This document shows, in pieces, positions 1 through 6,662 of a stretch of 19,867 bases of DNA. A model generated the notes under the pieces. That model made no database searches, had not been told where the DNA came from, and saw only the letters and a list, made by a program, of their open reading frames with translations. The position numbers and the translations under genes were made by a program. The stretch's first letter is position 1. The number at the start of each line of letters is the position of its first letter. Source of the stretch: an uncultured Chlorobiaceae bacterium. Its GTDB lineage: Bacteria; Bacteroidota; Chlorobiia; Chlorobiales; Chlorobiaceae. Location of the stretch: NCBI GenBank assembly GCA_903917955.1, contig CAIXCO010000223.1:1-19867 (forward strand), in the 5' to 3' direction.

Positions 1-68
1 ACATTATCGACTTCCCAAATGGCAGGAAATCCCAGTAATTGCTGGTAATGCTCAGTTAGTTTTTGCAT
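1..68 (-). CDS. N-terminus of an ISL3-like transposase (partial)
   Basis: An ATG at 68-66 opens a frame that stays open to the window edge and encodes MQKLTEHYQQLLGFPAIWEV and three more residues. The pattern of a short helix ending LLG, then a W-x-V step leading into a strand, is how ISL3-family transposases usually begin (a zinc-ribbon and DDE domain would follow outside the window). Only 22-23 residues are visible, so the call depends on this N-terminal pattern and on the terminal-repeat-like sequence upstream. The same frame is open back to a TGA at 114-116. No good Shine-Dalgarno sequence is seen. Confidence 0.45.
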   Translation of the reverse strand, partial: MQKLTEHYQQLLGFPAIWEVDN

Positions 69-140
69 CTTGGAGGTTAGGGTTGAAATACTGCAATCTA
101 CGATTTTATCCCCTCATTCCACTAAAATGTGCGGAGGGCC
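1..140 (-). mobile_element. Left end of an ISL3-type insertion sequence (partial, runs off the window)
   Basis: Read on the minus strand, DNA from position 140 begins GGCCCTCCGCACATTTTAGT. From memory this resembles the outer end of ISL3-family terminal repeats (a GGCTCTTCCG-like start followed by TTTTAG). It is followed, after about 70 bases, by the start of a transposase-like reading frame at 68. The boundary at 140 coincides with the point where the neighbouring restriction-endonuclease-like protein stops looking like a normal fold. The flanking 8 bases (141-148, atatatac) are AT-rich, as ISL3 targets tend to be. The other end and the target duplication lie outside the window, so family and boundary are inferences. 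Confidence 0.5.
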
Positions 141-800
141 ATATATACTTGCAACAAGCAACAAGCGATTTGTGTTTCCTTTTTCATTTGAACCAAACCC
201 ACTTTTAAAATCAACAACATATTTCTGTCCATTAGAAACAAAGTGTAAATCAAGTTTTAATTTTATTTCACCTGAAGTAACTAAAATCCAGACTTTATCG
301 TAGTATTTTTTTAGTTTTTCCTTTTCTTGTTCGCTTATATTCAGATTACTGATATAATCAACAATTTCATCAGTCAGTTCTTTTTTTACTTCAGAAAATA
401 GCGGCGGAACAAACAGCAAAACATCACCGATCGGATAATAAAAACATAACTTACAAAATGGGTACCAAAGTCCACCAACCCTTCTTGAAAAGTCCATATA
501 TTCATAAGGCCTGACAGAATTTCTGCTTTCAATCATCACGACAATATTACAATAAGTTATCATAAGCAGACACTCTAATTTTTCTTGATGTGTCCACTTA
601 TCTTTTTATGCTTGTTGAAGGGTTGTTGCAATTAACTTTGACTTTGTTTCATTCAAATCACGGTTAATTGCTTTTGCTCTATTTTCAGGCCGGGTTTCAG
701 CATATTTTTGTTTAATTTCTGTCAAAAATTCATCAGCTCTATTTCTAAAGTATGCGAGCAAAACACTTTTATTATTTTTTAAGGCTCTATCTATACGCAT
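114..800 (-). pseudogene. Type II restriction endonuclease-like gene, broken by an in-frame stop and an IS insertion
   Basis: Two open stretches lie in one frame, separated by a single TAA at 606-608. The first (ATG at 800, or 812) encodes about 64 helical, Lys/Glu-rich residues ending TLQQA. Directly after the TAA the frame reads KDKWTHQEKLECLLM and continues with 149 more residues including RPYEYMDFSRRVGGLW. The codons between the TAA and the ATG at 563 look coding, so one gene with a nonsense mutation is likelier than two genes. Near the end LKLDLHF, nine residues and then DFKSG fit a PD-(D/E)XK nuclease core (D...DxK). The last eight codons and the TGA come from IS-like DNA starting at 140, so the C-terminus is lost. 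No methyltransferase partner is in the window. The nuclease assignment is an inference from the motif and general appearance. Confidence 0.5.
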
Positions 801-847
801 TATTAGTATCATTTTATTTTTTTAAGGCAAAAAAAGAAATACTTGAA

Positions 848-1201
848 TTACCTGTTTGCAATATAACCGCATAAACGTTCAATGATATTTTTTTTCAATC
901 CCATTAATTCTTTATCGGTCTTTTCAGAATGATTCATAACTTGTTTACATATGAAACAATATCTTCTAAAATGCTTGCATGAGCATACATCTGTTCAACA
1001 TCATTCGGTGATTTCCAACCCGAATTCATTGCGGTATACTACCAAGTCTTCATAAAATAAAGCATCATTAATATCTTTCCACGACTCTGCAAATGAACTG
1101 ACTTTAGATTTCCGAATAACACTTTTTTCAAATTTGGAAACAAAATCGTCCCGTTTCTGGCTCTTATCAACAAAAATACGATTTACCTCCCTTAAAATCA
1201 A
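848..1201 (-). pseudogene. Frameshifted remnant of an unrecognised small gene
   Basis: The track from 1201 to 1001 encodes a charged protein ending YRNEFGLEITE. At about 1013 the neighbouring frame carries on as KSPNDVEQMYAHASILEDIV and SYVNKL to a TGA at 934-936. From the overlapping ATG at 935-937 the first frame resumes as MNHSEKTDKELMGLKKNIIE and RLCGYIANR, stopping at 848-850. The two shifts cancel, so this may be one protein of about 110-120 residues with a +1 and then a -1 error. Alternatively the last 29 codons are a separate, ATGA-coupled mini-gene. A strong Shine-Dalgarno (AAGGGAGGT, 1185-1193) sits 7-8 bases before an ATT codon at 1175-1177 in this frame, where ATG would be expected. 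The family is not recognised. Confidence 0.4.
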
Positions 1202-1267
1202 AAACCTTCTTTATGTATCAGTAATCATGATAGAATTATTTTTACGAAATTGTTAATTAGATATTAG

Positions 1268-1591
1268 CTATACCGCTTGTTGTGAAGAATTTTTAACTCT
1301 TATGTTTTTTATTTTTTCAAAAACCACAGAGTGATTTTTCTCTCCTTCTTCAATATCAAAATCGTCCTGTAAACCAAGCCAGAATTTAGCGGAGTTTCCA
1401 AAATAGGAGCCAAGTCTCAAGGCCGTATCCGCAGTGATTCTCCGCTTGCCTTTTATAATTTGCGAAATTCTTGTTTGTGGTATTTCCAGATCCTTCGACA
1501 ACCGATATGCAGAAATTTCCATTGGAATCAGGAACTCCTCAACCAACACTTCGCCCGGATGTACAGTATTCAACGTTTCCATTTCTCTCAT
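1268..1591 (-). CDS. higA: HigA-type antitoxin, XRE-family DNA-binding protein (intact)
   Basis: This 107-residue protein has the HigA/VapI pattern: TVHPGEVLVEEFL near residue 9, a helix-turn-helix ISAYRLSKDLEIPQTRIS followed by IIKGKRRITADTALRL, and then FGNSAKFWLGLQDDFDIEE. HigA neutralises the HigB mRNA interferase and represses its own operon by binding the promoter. It directly follows the higB reading frame (3 bases apart), the usual toxin-first order. Length and motifs are complete, so the antitoxin should still fold and bind DNA although its toxin is frameshifted. Translation may start at the first ATG (1591) or at the internal one at 1582; homologues commonly begin just before the HPGE motif, which fits both. 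Confidence 0.9.
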   Translation of the reverse strand: MREMETLNTVHPGEVLVEEFLIPMEISAYRLSKDLEIPQTRISQIIKGKRRITADTALRLGSYFGNSAKFWLGLQDDFDIEEGEKNHSVVFEKIKNIRVKNSSQQAV

Positions 1592-1594
1592 TTT

Positions 1595-1875
1595 TTAATG
1601 GTAATCCATAATAGCAACTTCTTCTGCCTGATTGTTCTTCCATATAAAAACAATTCGCCATTGATCATTAATACGGATACTGTAAAAATCTTTTGAACTG
1701 GCAGACAACTTTTCCAATCTGTTAGATGGAGGAATTCGGAGATCCGCAATATTCAGGAGTTATTCAGCATTCTAAGCTTTCTTCGCCCAATATTTTGAAT
1801 TTCTAATGGGATTTGTCTCACTCTTTCACCTTGCCAGATTTTTTCAGTATCCTTTGAACCAAATGAAACAATCAT
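1595..1875 (-). pseudogene. higB: HigB-type toxin (RelE-fold mRNA interferase), frameshifted
   Basis: From the ATG at 1873-1875 the frame reads MIVSFGSKDTEKIWQGERV, continues to RRKLRMLNN and hits TGA. One frame over, the rest of HigB follows intact: LNIADLRIPPSNRLEKL, DFYSIRINDQWRIVF, and the end AIMDYH with TAA at 1595-1597. Restoring one base in the sequence AACTCCTGAAT (to AACTCCCTGAAT) rejoins both parts into a 93-residue protein, the normal HigB length. HigB cleaves mRNA on the ribosome; Arg and His/Tyr residues of the C-terminal half are the active part, and they are now out of frame. The lesion is seen directly. Whether it is a real mutation or a sequencing error in a C run cannot be decided here. 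Confidence 0.85.
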
Positions 1876-1881
1876 AGTGTC

Positions 1882-1899
1882 GCATTACATTACTAACGC
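1882..1899. promoter_or_regulatory. Imperfect dyad upstream of higB, possible HigA operator
   Basis: On the plus strand gcatta, six bases, then taacgc form an inverted repeat with one mismatch, ending 7 bases before the higB start codon. A weak minus-strand promoter (TTGCTT, 17 bases, TAGTAA) overlaps it. HigA proteins usually repress their own operon through such a dyad. The repeat is short and could be chance. Confidence 0.3.
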
Positions 1900-2071
1900 C
1901 AAAGATAACCATAAGCAAGTAGAATTCCAAAGTTGCTCTCAGCCCGCTCCTGCGCCAGCTCACCTCCAAGCGCCAGACAATACCGGCAACAACAACACCC
2001 AAGCCCCCATGAGCAAGCGCAGCACGCCACTCCAAAATAACGTAAAAACGGTGAATCAATCTCTTCTGTTA

Positions 2072-2099
2072 TTGTGTACTCATGAATATGATATATATT
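2072..2099 (+). promoter_or_regulatory. Candidate sigma70-type promoter for the fni operon
   Basis: TTGTGT (2072-2077) and TATATT (2094-2099) are separated by 16 bases and would start RNA about 60 bases before the fni start at 2165. It is the best match in the 1876-2164 stretch, which otherwise holds no supported gene. The plus-strand frame there is open for 96 codons in phase with fni, but the encoded sequence is rich in Gln, Asn and Pro and looks non-coding. Confidence 0.35.
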
Positions 2100-2164
2100 G
2101 CCGGACTGAATTTTATAACATTCAGCGTCAACATATCCTGCAAAAAAAACCTATCCGTGGAGGC

Positions 2165-3238
2165 ATGAACGACAGAAAAGGTAATACAATAGTGGAGCGG
2201 AAGCACAGTCATGTCGAAATCTGCCTGCATGGTGATGTGGCCTTTGAGGGAAACACGACAGGATTCGAACGGTTCCAGTTCGAGCATAATGCCCTGCCGG
2301 AGATAGCTTTCCGCGATGCAGATATCTCAACCACCTTTCTCGGCAGAAAAATTGGTGCTCCACTGATGATTTCTTCAATGACAGGTGGCTACAGCGAAGC
2401 GGCAACGCTCAACCGGCGTCTTGCTGAAGCGGCGGAGCATTTCAACATTCCTCTTGGCGTCGGCAGTATGCGACAGGCACTTGACAACCATTCACATCGC
2501 GAGAGTTTTGCTGTTGTGCGAAAATATGCCCCGACTGTGCAGATTTTTGCAAATATCGGTGCTCCGGAGATTGCAAAAAAGCTGACAGAGAGTAACATAA
2601 CGACCATGCTGGAGCTTTTGAAGGCTGATGGGCTGATTGTTCACCTGAATGCCGCACAGGAGCTCTTTCAGCCTGAAGGAAACACTGATTTCCGCCATGT
2701 GCTTGAGCAACTCACCCTGCTCACTGCAACCATTCCGGTACCGGTTATTGTCAAGGAGGTCGGGTGCGGTATCTCGGCATCTACTGCCCGACAACTCATC
2801 GAAGCGGGCGTCAAAGTGATTGATGTGGCCGGAGCGGGAGGCAGCAGTTGGCAGAAAGTTGAAGAGATCCGCTATACACGCCAATACGGCCAGGAAAACC
2901 GTTTCAGCCTCCCGGCTCTCGAAGAGCTGCTGAACTGGGGAATTCCTACGGCAAAGTGCCTGCTTGATATACAAGCGCTTAAACGGGAGAGGCCCGGCTT
3001 CAGCGCTATTGAAATCATTGCTTCGGGCGGAATCCAGTCGGGCACAGACATTGCCAAATCCCTTGCACTTGGAGCGCAACTGGCCGCATCGGCACGTCAT
3101 ATCCTTAAAGCTCTCCATGAAAGAGCTCTTGAAGAGACTATTGCATCCTGGCTGAACGATCTCAGGGCTGTGATGTTCCTTACCGGAGCCGCCACAATAG
3201 AAGAGCTTCGCCATAAACCCCTTATCACCAAACCATGA
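2165..3238 (+). CDS. fni: Type 2 isopentenyl-diphosphate delta-isomerase (FMN-dependent)
   Basis: It interconverts isopentenyl and dimethylallyl diphosphate in the cytoplasm, using reduced FMN and Mg2+. The 357-residue length is normal for the family. Motifs in order: RKHSH (12-16), MTGG (72-75), HLNAAQE (160-166, with the conserved Gln-Glu), VKEVGCGIS (196-204), VAGAGGSSW (221-229) and, near residue 290, ASGGIQSGTD for phosphate/FMN binding in a TIM barrel. ATG 2165 is chosen because homologues begin a few residues before the RKxxH motif; a GGAGG lies almost against it. The frame is open upstream to 1877, but that extension resembles nothing. The stop overlaps the prenyl synthase start (ATGA), so the two are translationally coupled and form one C5-to-prenyl pathway unit. 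Confidence 0.93.
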   Translation: MNDRKGNTIVERKHSHVEICLHGDVAFEGNTTGFERFQFEHNALPEIAFRDADISTTFLGRKIGAPLMISSMTGGYSEAATLNRRLAEAAEHFNIPLGVGSMRQALDNHSHRESFAVVRKYAPTVQIFANIGAPEIAKKLTESNITTMLELLKADGLIVHLNAAQELFQPEGNTDFRHVLEQLTLLTATIPVPVIVKEVGCGISASTARQLIEAGVKVIDVAGAGGSSWQKVEEIRYTRQYGQENRFSLPALEELLNWGIPTAKCLLDIQALKRERPGFSAIEIIASGGIQSGTDIAKSLALGAQLAASARHILKALHERALEETIASWLNDLRAVMFLTGAATIEELRHKPLITKP

Positions 3239-4248
3239 GCGATATCACCATGAATGACGTTATGACGCAGGAACTTGTCGAAAAGAAGTACAATCTTTAC
3301 CTGACGACAATCAATGACGCTCTCGGAAGATGTTTCAGCAAACAGAGCCCGGCGACCCTTTACGCGCCAGCCAAATATATTCTTGAGGGCAATGGCAAGA
3401 GAATTCGACCTTTTCTTGCCCTGCTTGCCTCAGAAGCGGTATGCGGCTCTTCGACGGATGCCCTCAAGGTCGCCCTGGCGGTTGAAATCCTGCATAACTT
3501 CACGCTGATTCATGACGACATCATGGACCAGGCTGAGCTCCGCCACGGCAGACCAACGGTTCACAAAAAGTGGAACACCAATGCGGCGATTCTGTCGGGA
3601 GACATGATGATTGCCTACGCCTACGAACTTGCCCTGCAGTCAAAAAGCAAACGACACAGCGAACTTGTCCATATTCTCAACGATGCCAATATCACAATTT
3701 GTGAAGGGCAGGCGCTCGATATGGAGCTCGAAGAGCGACATGATGCCACCATAGCCGACTACATCGACATGATTGCAAAAAAAACCGGTCGGCTTATTTC
3801 GGCCGCGCTCGAAGCGGGTGGCGTTGCCGGCAATGGAACTGATGAGCAATTGCAAAGTCTGGTGCTTTTTGGTGAAAAAATCGGTCGGGCATTCCAGATA
3901 CAGGATGATTATCTCGATATCATGGCTGAAAACGGTAAGTCGGGCAAGATGGCTGGCGGTGACATCATCAACGGCAAAAAAACCTATCTTCTGCTCCGCT
4001 CTCTCGAACTGACGACGGGCACGGAGCGCGATCTCCTGCACTCCATCATCATTAATAAAGGAATCGGAGCCGAGAGGGTTCCTGAAGTTAAAGCCATTTA
4101 TGAGCGGTGTGGTGTGCTTGAAGAGACCGCCTCACTGATCAACCAGACGACCGAAGAGGCGCTCACGGCAATTGAGGAACTGCCTTATGCGGAAGGAAGG
4201 GAGCATTTGCGTGGATTTGCCAACATACTGATGAAAAGGGACTTCTAA
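3235..4248 (+). CDS. Trans-type prenyl diphosphate synthase (likely FPP/GGPP synthase)
   Basis: It condenses IPP onto allylic diphosphates. The 337-residue protein has both aspartate motifs: DDIMD (94-98), followed by HGRPTVHKKW, and DDYLD (224-228). GKRIRPF (54-60) is the usual IPP-binding Lys-Arg segment. The residue five before the first motif is Phe89. In short-chain archaeal-type GGPP synthases this position sets chain length and is also Phe, so a C15-C20 product is likelier than a long quinone side chain; this is inference. In a phototroph, GGPP would serve bacteriochlorophyll, carotenoid and quinone synthesis. It starts inside the fni stop codon and ends 2 bases before dprA. An octaprenyl-type product cannot be excluded from sequence alone. 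Confidence 0.9.
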   Translation: MSDITMNDVMTQELVEKKYNLYLTTINDALGRCFSKQSPATLYAPAKYILEGNGKRIRPFLALLASEAVCGSSTDALKVALAVEILHNFTLIHDDIMDQAELRHGRPTVHKKWNTNAAILSGDMMIAYAYELALQSKSKRHSELVHILNDANITICEGQALDMELEERHDATIADYIDMIAKKTGRLISAALEAGGVAGNGTDEQLQSLVLFGEKIGRAFQIQDDYLDIMAENGKSGKMAGGDIINGKKTYLLLRSLELTTGTERDLLHSIIINKGIGAERVPEVKAIYERCGVLEETASLINQTTEEALTAIEELPYAEGREHLRGFANILMKRDF

Positions 4249-4250
4249 GC

Positions 4251-5387
4251 ATGGAAGAGCGGATGCTGTTGCTTGCCCTTACCCTTATTTCGGGTATCGG
4301 CCCTGCAAGAATCAAGGCAATAACCGCTCACCTGCCTGGCGGGCTGGGGGAGCTGCTCCATTTCGGAATAGATGATCTTATGGAGATACCGGGGATCGGC
4401 CAGTCTCTGGCCCGACAGGTTCACCATTTTCTTCACAACAAAGCAACAAGAGAGGAGGCTCTGGCGAGTGCTGAAAAACAGATTGCTGAACTGCAGCGCT
4501 ACAATGCTGAGTTGATTACCATTCTTGATACAAACTATCCTCCCCTTCTCAAGGAAATTTATGATCCGCCTGCCTGCCTCTTTGTACGGGGGAAACTACC
4601 CGATGCAAACCGGCCCGCCCTGGCGGTTGTAGGGACGAGATATGCTTCGCACTATGGCAAACAGGTTACCGCGCTGCTTTGCCGTGATCTGGCGAGCTGC
4701 GAAGTTGCCATCTTCAGTGGACTGGCTTACGGTATTGATATGTCGGCACATACAGCAACTCTTGAAAACGGTGGCATAACTGTTGCTGTTCTTGCCAGTG
4801 GCGTCGATACCATCTATACCGATCCGAAAGGAAAACTCTGGCCGAAAATCATTGAGCGGGGTGCCCTCATTTCGGAGGAGTGGGTGGGTTCAGAACTCTC
4901 TCCGGGAAAATTCCCGAAACGCAACCGAATCATTTCAGGTATCACCTCAGGAACCATTGTTGTCGAATCTGATCTGAAGGGGGGCTCACTCATCACTGCG
5001 GCGTCCGCCCTTGAACAGAACCGTGAGGTTTTTGCCGTTCCCGGAAATATCTTCTCCCGAACCTCACGGGGGACAAACCGGCTTATCCAGCAGGGGTCAG
5101 CCAAAGCGGTCATGAGTGCTGAGGATATCCTGACCGAACTCGGGCCGCAATTCGCAGGGAACTGTTCCGGAAAAGCCGCATTGCAACAGGAGGCTCCTCA
5201 AGTAGACCTCTCCCCAACTGAACAGGCGATTTTGCAGTGCATGAAAAATGAAGCCATGCATATTGATGCACTGGCTGTTGTATCTGGCATTGATCTCTCC
5301 TCGCTTCTGGTCCACCTCTTTGAACTTGAACTGAAAGCAGCAGTCGTACAGCAGCCTGGACAGTTTTTCCAAAAAAGAATTATCTGA
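4251..5387 (+). CDS. dprA: DNA-processing protein DprA
   Basis: DprA binds incoming single-stranded DNA during natural transformation and loads RecA on it. The 378-residue protein shows all three expected parts: N-terminal helix-hairpin-helix motifs (GIGPARIKAI and IPGIGQSLARQV, residues 15-56); the Rossmann-like core with VVGTR (127-131), SGLAYGID (156-163), FPKRNRIISG (221-230), KGGSLITA (243-250) and VPGNIF (263-268); and a C-terminal winged-helix DML1-like domain from about residue 315 (LSPTEQAILQCM onwards). ATG 4251 follows the prenyl synthase stop by two bases. Coupling to isoprenoid genes has no obvious functional logic. No other competence gene is in the window. Confidence 0.95.
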   Translation: MEERMLLLALTLISGIGPARIKAITAHLPGGLGELLHFGIDDLMEIPGIGQSLARQVHHFLHNKATREEALASAEKQIAELQRYNAELITILDTNYPPLLKEIYDPPACLFVRGKLPDANRPALAVVGTRYASHYGKQVTALLCRDLASCEVAIFSGLAYGIDMSAHTATLENGGITVAVLASGVDTIYTDPKGKLWPKIIERGALISEEWVGSELSPGKFPKRNRIISGITSGTIVVESDLKGGSLITAASALEQNREVFAVPGNIFSRTSRGTNRLIQQGSAKAVMSAEDILTELGPQFAGNCSGKAALQQEAPQVDLSPTEQAILQCMKNEAMHIDALAVVSGIDLSSLLVHLFELELKAAVVQQPGQFFQKRII

Positions 5388-5464
5388 ATTAAAAACGAGC
5401 AAATATCGGGCATGCTTTTCAGCTTTGTGTAGTTTTTTATCACAGAATTCTTACCTTTGAAGGG

Positions 5465-5470
5465 TATAAT
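5465..5470 (+). promoter_or_regulatory. Candidate -10 box ahead of the OmpH-like gene
   Basis: A perfect TATAAT lies about 85 bases upstream of the OmpH-like start, in the 168-base gap after dprA. No convincing -35 hexamer is found 16-18 bases upstream. No strong terminator hairpin follows dprA, so readthrough from the fni-dprA operon is also possible. Confidence 0.35.
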
Positions 5471-5555
5471 TGTGACCAGTTGTCTCTTCCAAAGATATTG
5501 ATACCCTAACCTGTCAACTTAAACTATCAAATTGATGACTCATTCAGCAGGATTT

Positions 5556-6083
5556 ATGAAAATGTCACGCCGTATCGTTATGGCGGTTGGCTTGAGTATG
5601 GTGCTGGTTGCCCCCCAATCGTTTGCCGCACAGGAATCCAGCAAGGTCAGTGTTGTAGATTCAGGCAAAATTCTACAGCAGTTGCCTGAAACAAAACAGG
5701 CTGAAGCCACCCTTCAGGCAACTGCCGCTCCGTTACAAAAAGAGCTTGAACGTTTACAGTTGGATTATCAGAAATCAGTCGCAACGTATCGGCAACAGGC
5801 AGCCTCCATGACCAAACCAGCAAGAGATGCCAAGGAAAAAGAGCTCGGAGCCAAAGGCTTGGCCGTTGAAAAATATCAACAGGAGAAGTTCGGGCGTGGT
5901 GGTATTGTTGAAAAGAAACAGCAGGAACTACTCATTCCTATCCGTCAAAAAGTGTTGACCGCCGTGGAGTCAGTGGCACAATCGGAAGGATTTACCCTGG
6001 TTCTTGAAAAAAATATTGCTATTTATGTAGCACCTGCAAATGATCTCACCTTCAAGGTGATGAACCAGTTGAACATCAAGTAA
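5556..6083 (+). CDS. OmpH/Skp-family periplasmic chaperone-like protein
   Basis: Skp/OmpH proteins are trimeric, tentacle-shaped chaperones that carry unfolded outer-membrane proteins across the periplasm. A signal peptide is visible (Arg-Arg, the hydrophobic run VMAVGLSMVLVA, then SFAAQ with an AxA-like cleavage site). The mature part begins with the family-typical strand VSVVDSGKILQQLPE, continues as a long Glu/Gln/Lys-rich coiled coil (about residues 45-125), and ends with VAQSEGFTLVLEKNIAIYV. The frame is open from 5532, but an AGGA at 5549-5552 favours ATG 5556 or, with better spacing, ATG 5562. It lies 12 bases before the LptC-like gene, which fits an outer-membrane assembly role. Confidence 0.8.
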   Translation: MKMSRRIVMAVGLSMVLVAPQSFAAQESSKVSVVDSGKILQQLPETKQAEATLQATAAPLQKELERLQLDYQKSVATYRQQAASMTKPARDAKEKELGAKGLAVEKYQQEKFGRGGIVEKKQQELLIPIRQKVLTAVESVAQSEGFTLVLEKNIAIYVAPANDLTFKVMNQLNIK

Positions 6084-6095
6084 TTATCTCCTGAT

Positions 6096-6641
6096 TTGAA
6101 AAGAGTTGCTGTTCTTTTTCTGCTTATGGTTCTGATGATGGCATCGGGATGCGGCAATCCTGTCAAGGAGCGCCGCACTCCCGAAACTGCCTTTATCGGC
6201 CTCAATCATCCTGTACAGGAGAGCTGGACGGTCAAGCTTACCCTTACAAAATCAGGAGTACCGCGTGAGGTCATTGAAGCTGGACACGGTGCCGAATACA
6301 GAACGAATTCCGGCAGTGAACAACATCTTGACCACGGAGTCCGACTCACCCTCTTTGACAGCAAAGGCCACGCCAAGACGACCTTGACAGCCGAAAAAGC
6401 TTTAATTCATGACAATCAGGATATTGAAGCCGAGGGGAACGTTGTCGTTACTTCAGGAGCTACGGTCATAACAACCGAGTATGTCAAACGAATCGCCAAA
6501 GATAAAATAATTCGTTCAAACAGTTTTGTTACCATCAAAAGAGCCGGTGAAACCATTCGGGGAGAGGGCTTTGAAACCGATCAAGCCTTGAAGAGGTACC
6601 GGATTTTCCGGGGCAGTGGAGAGGCATTTAAAAAACAATAA
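6096..6641 (+). CDS. LptC-like LPS export lipoprotein
   Basis: LptC is the inner-membrane-anchored subunit of the Lpt bridge that passes lipopolysaccharide from LptBFG to LptA. The 181-residue product opens with a lipoprotein signal (KRVAVLFLLMVLMMASGC, lipobox ASGC, Cys at about 19). The start must be the TTG at 6096: the first in-frame ATG (6126) would remove the charged N-region. The rest is beta-rich with the LptC-type pattern, including GVRLTLFDSKG, TLTAEKALI, the OstA-like step DIEAEGNVVVTS and GETIRGEGFETD, where strands alternate with Gly/Asp turns. E. coli LptC has an uncleaved membrane helix; lipoprotein forms are common in Bacteroidetes/Chlorobi-type annotations. It sits in an envelope cluster with the Skp-like gene. 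Confidence 0.75.
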   Translation: MKRVAVLFLLMVLMMASGCGNPVKERRTPETAFIGLNHPVQESWTVKLTLTKSGVPREVIEAGHGAEYRTNSGSEQHLDHGVRLTLFDSKGHAKTTLTAEKALIHDNQDIEAEGNVVVTSGATVITTEYVKRIAKDKIIRSNSFVTIKRAGETIRGEGFETDQALKRYRIFRGSGEAFKKQ

Positions 6642-6662
6642 CGAAGGCGCGTCAGTACACAC

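Noticed and set aside
1844..2059. Minus-strand frame with a hydrophobic stretch upstream of fni
   Set aside because: No recognisable domain; it overlaps higB in another frame and has no ribosome site. Treated as a chance frame.
1877..2164. N-terminal 96-codon extension of the type 2 IDI frame
   Set aside because: It encodes a Gln/Asn/Pro-rich sequence unlike the family, and the conserved protein starts at 2165. It is probably an upstream open frame.
2492..3214. 240-codon minus-strand frame opposite fni
   Set aside because: Antisense to a clear enzyme gene; Cys/Ser/Arg-rich shadow composition.
5388..5460. Intrinsic terminator after dprA
   Set aside because: Only a weak 4-5 bp AGCA/TGCT pairing; not enough to call.
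6126..6128. ATG as start of the LptC-like gene
   Set aside because: It would remove most of the signal peptide; TTG 6096 gives a complete lipoprotein signal.
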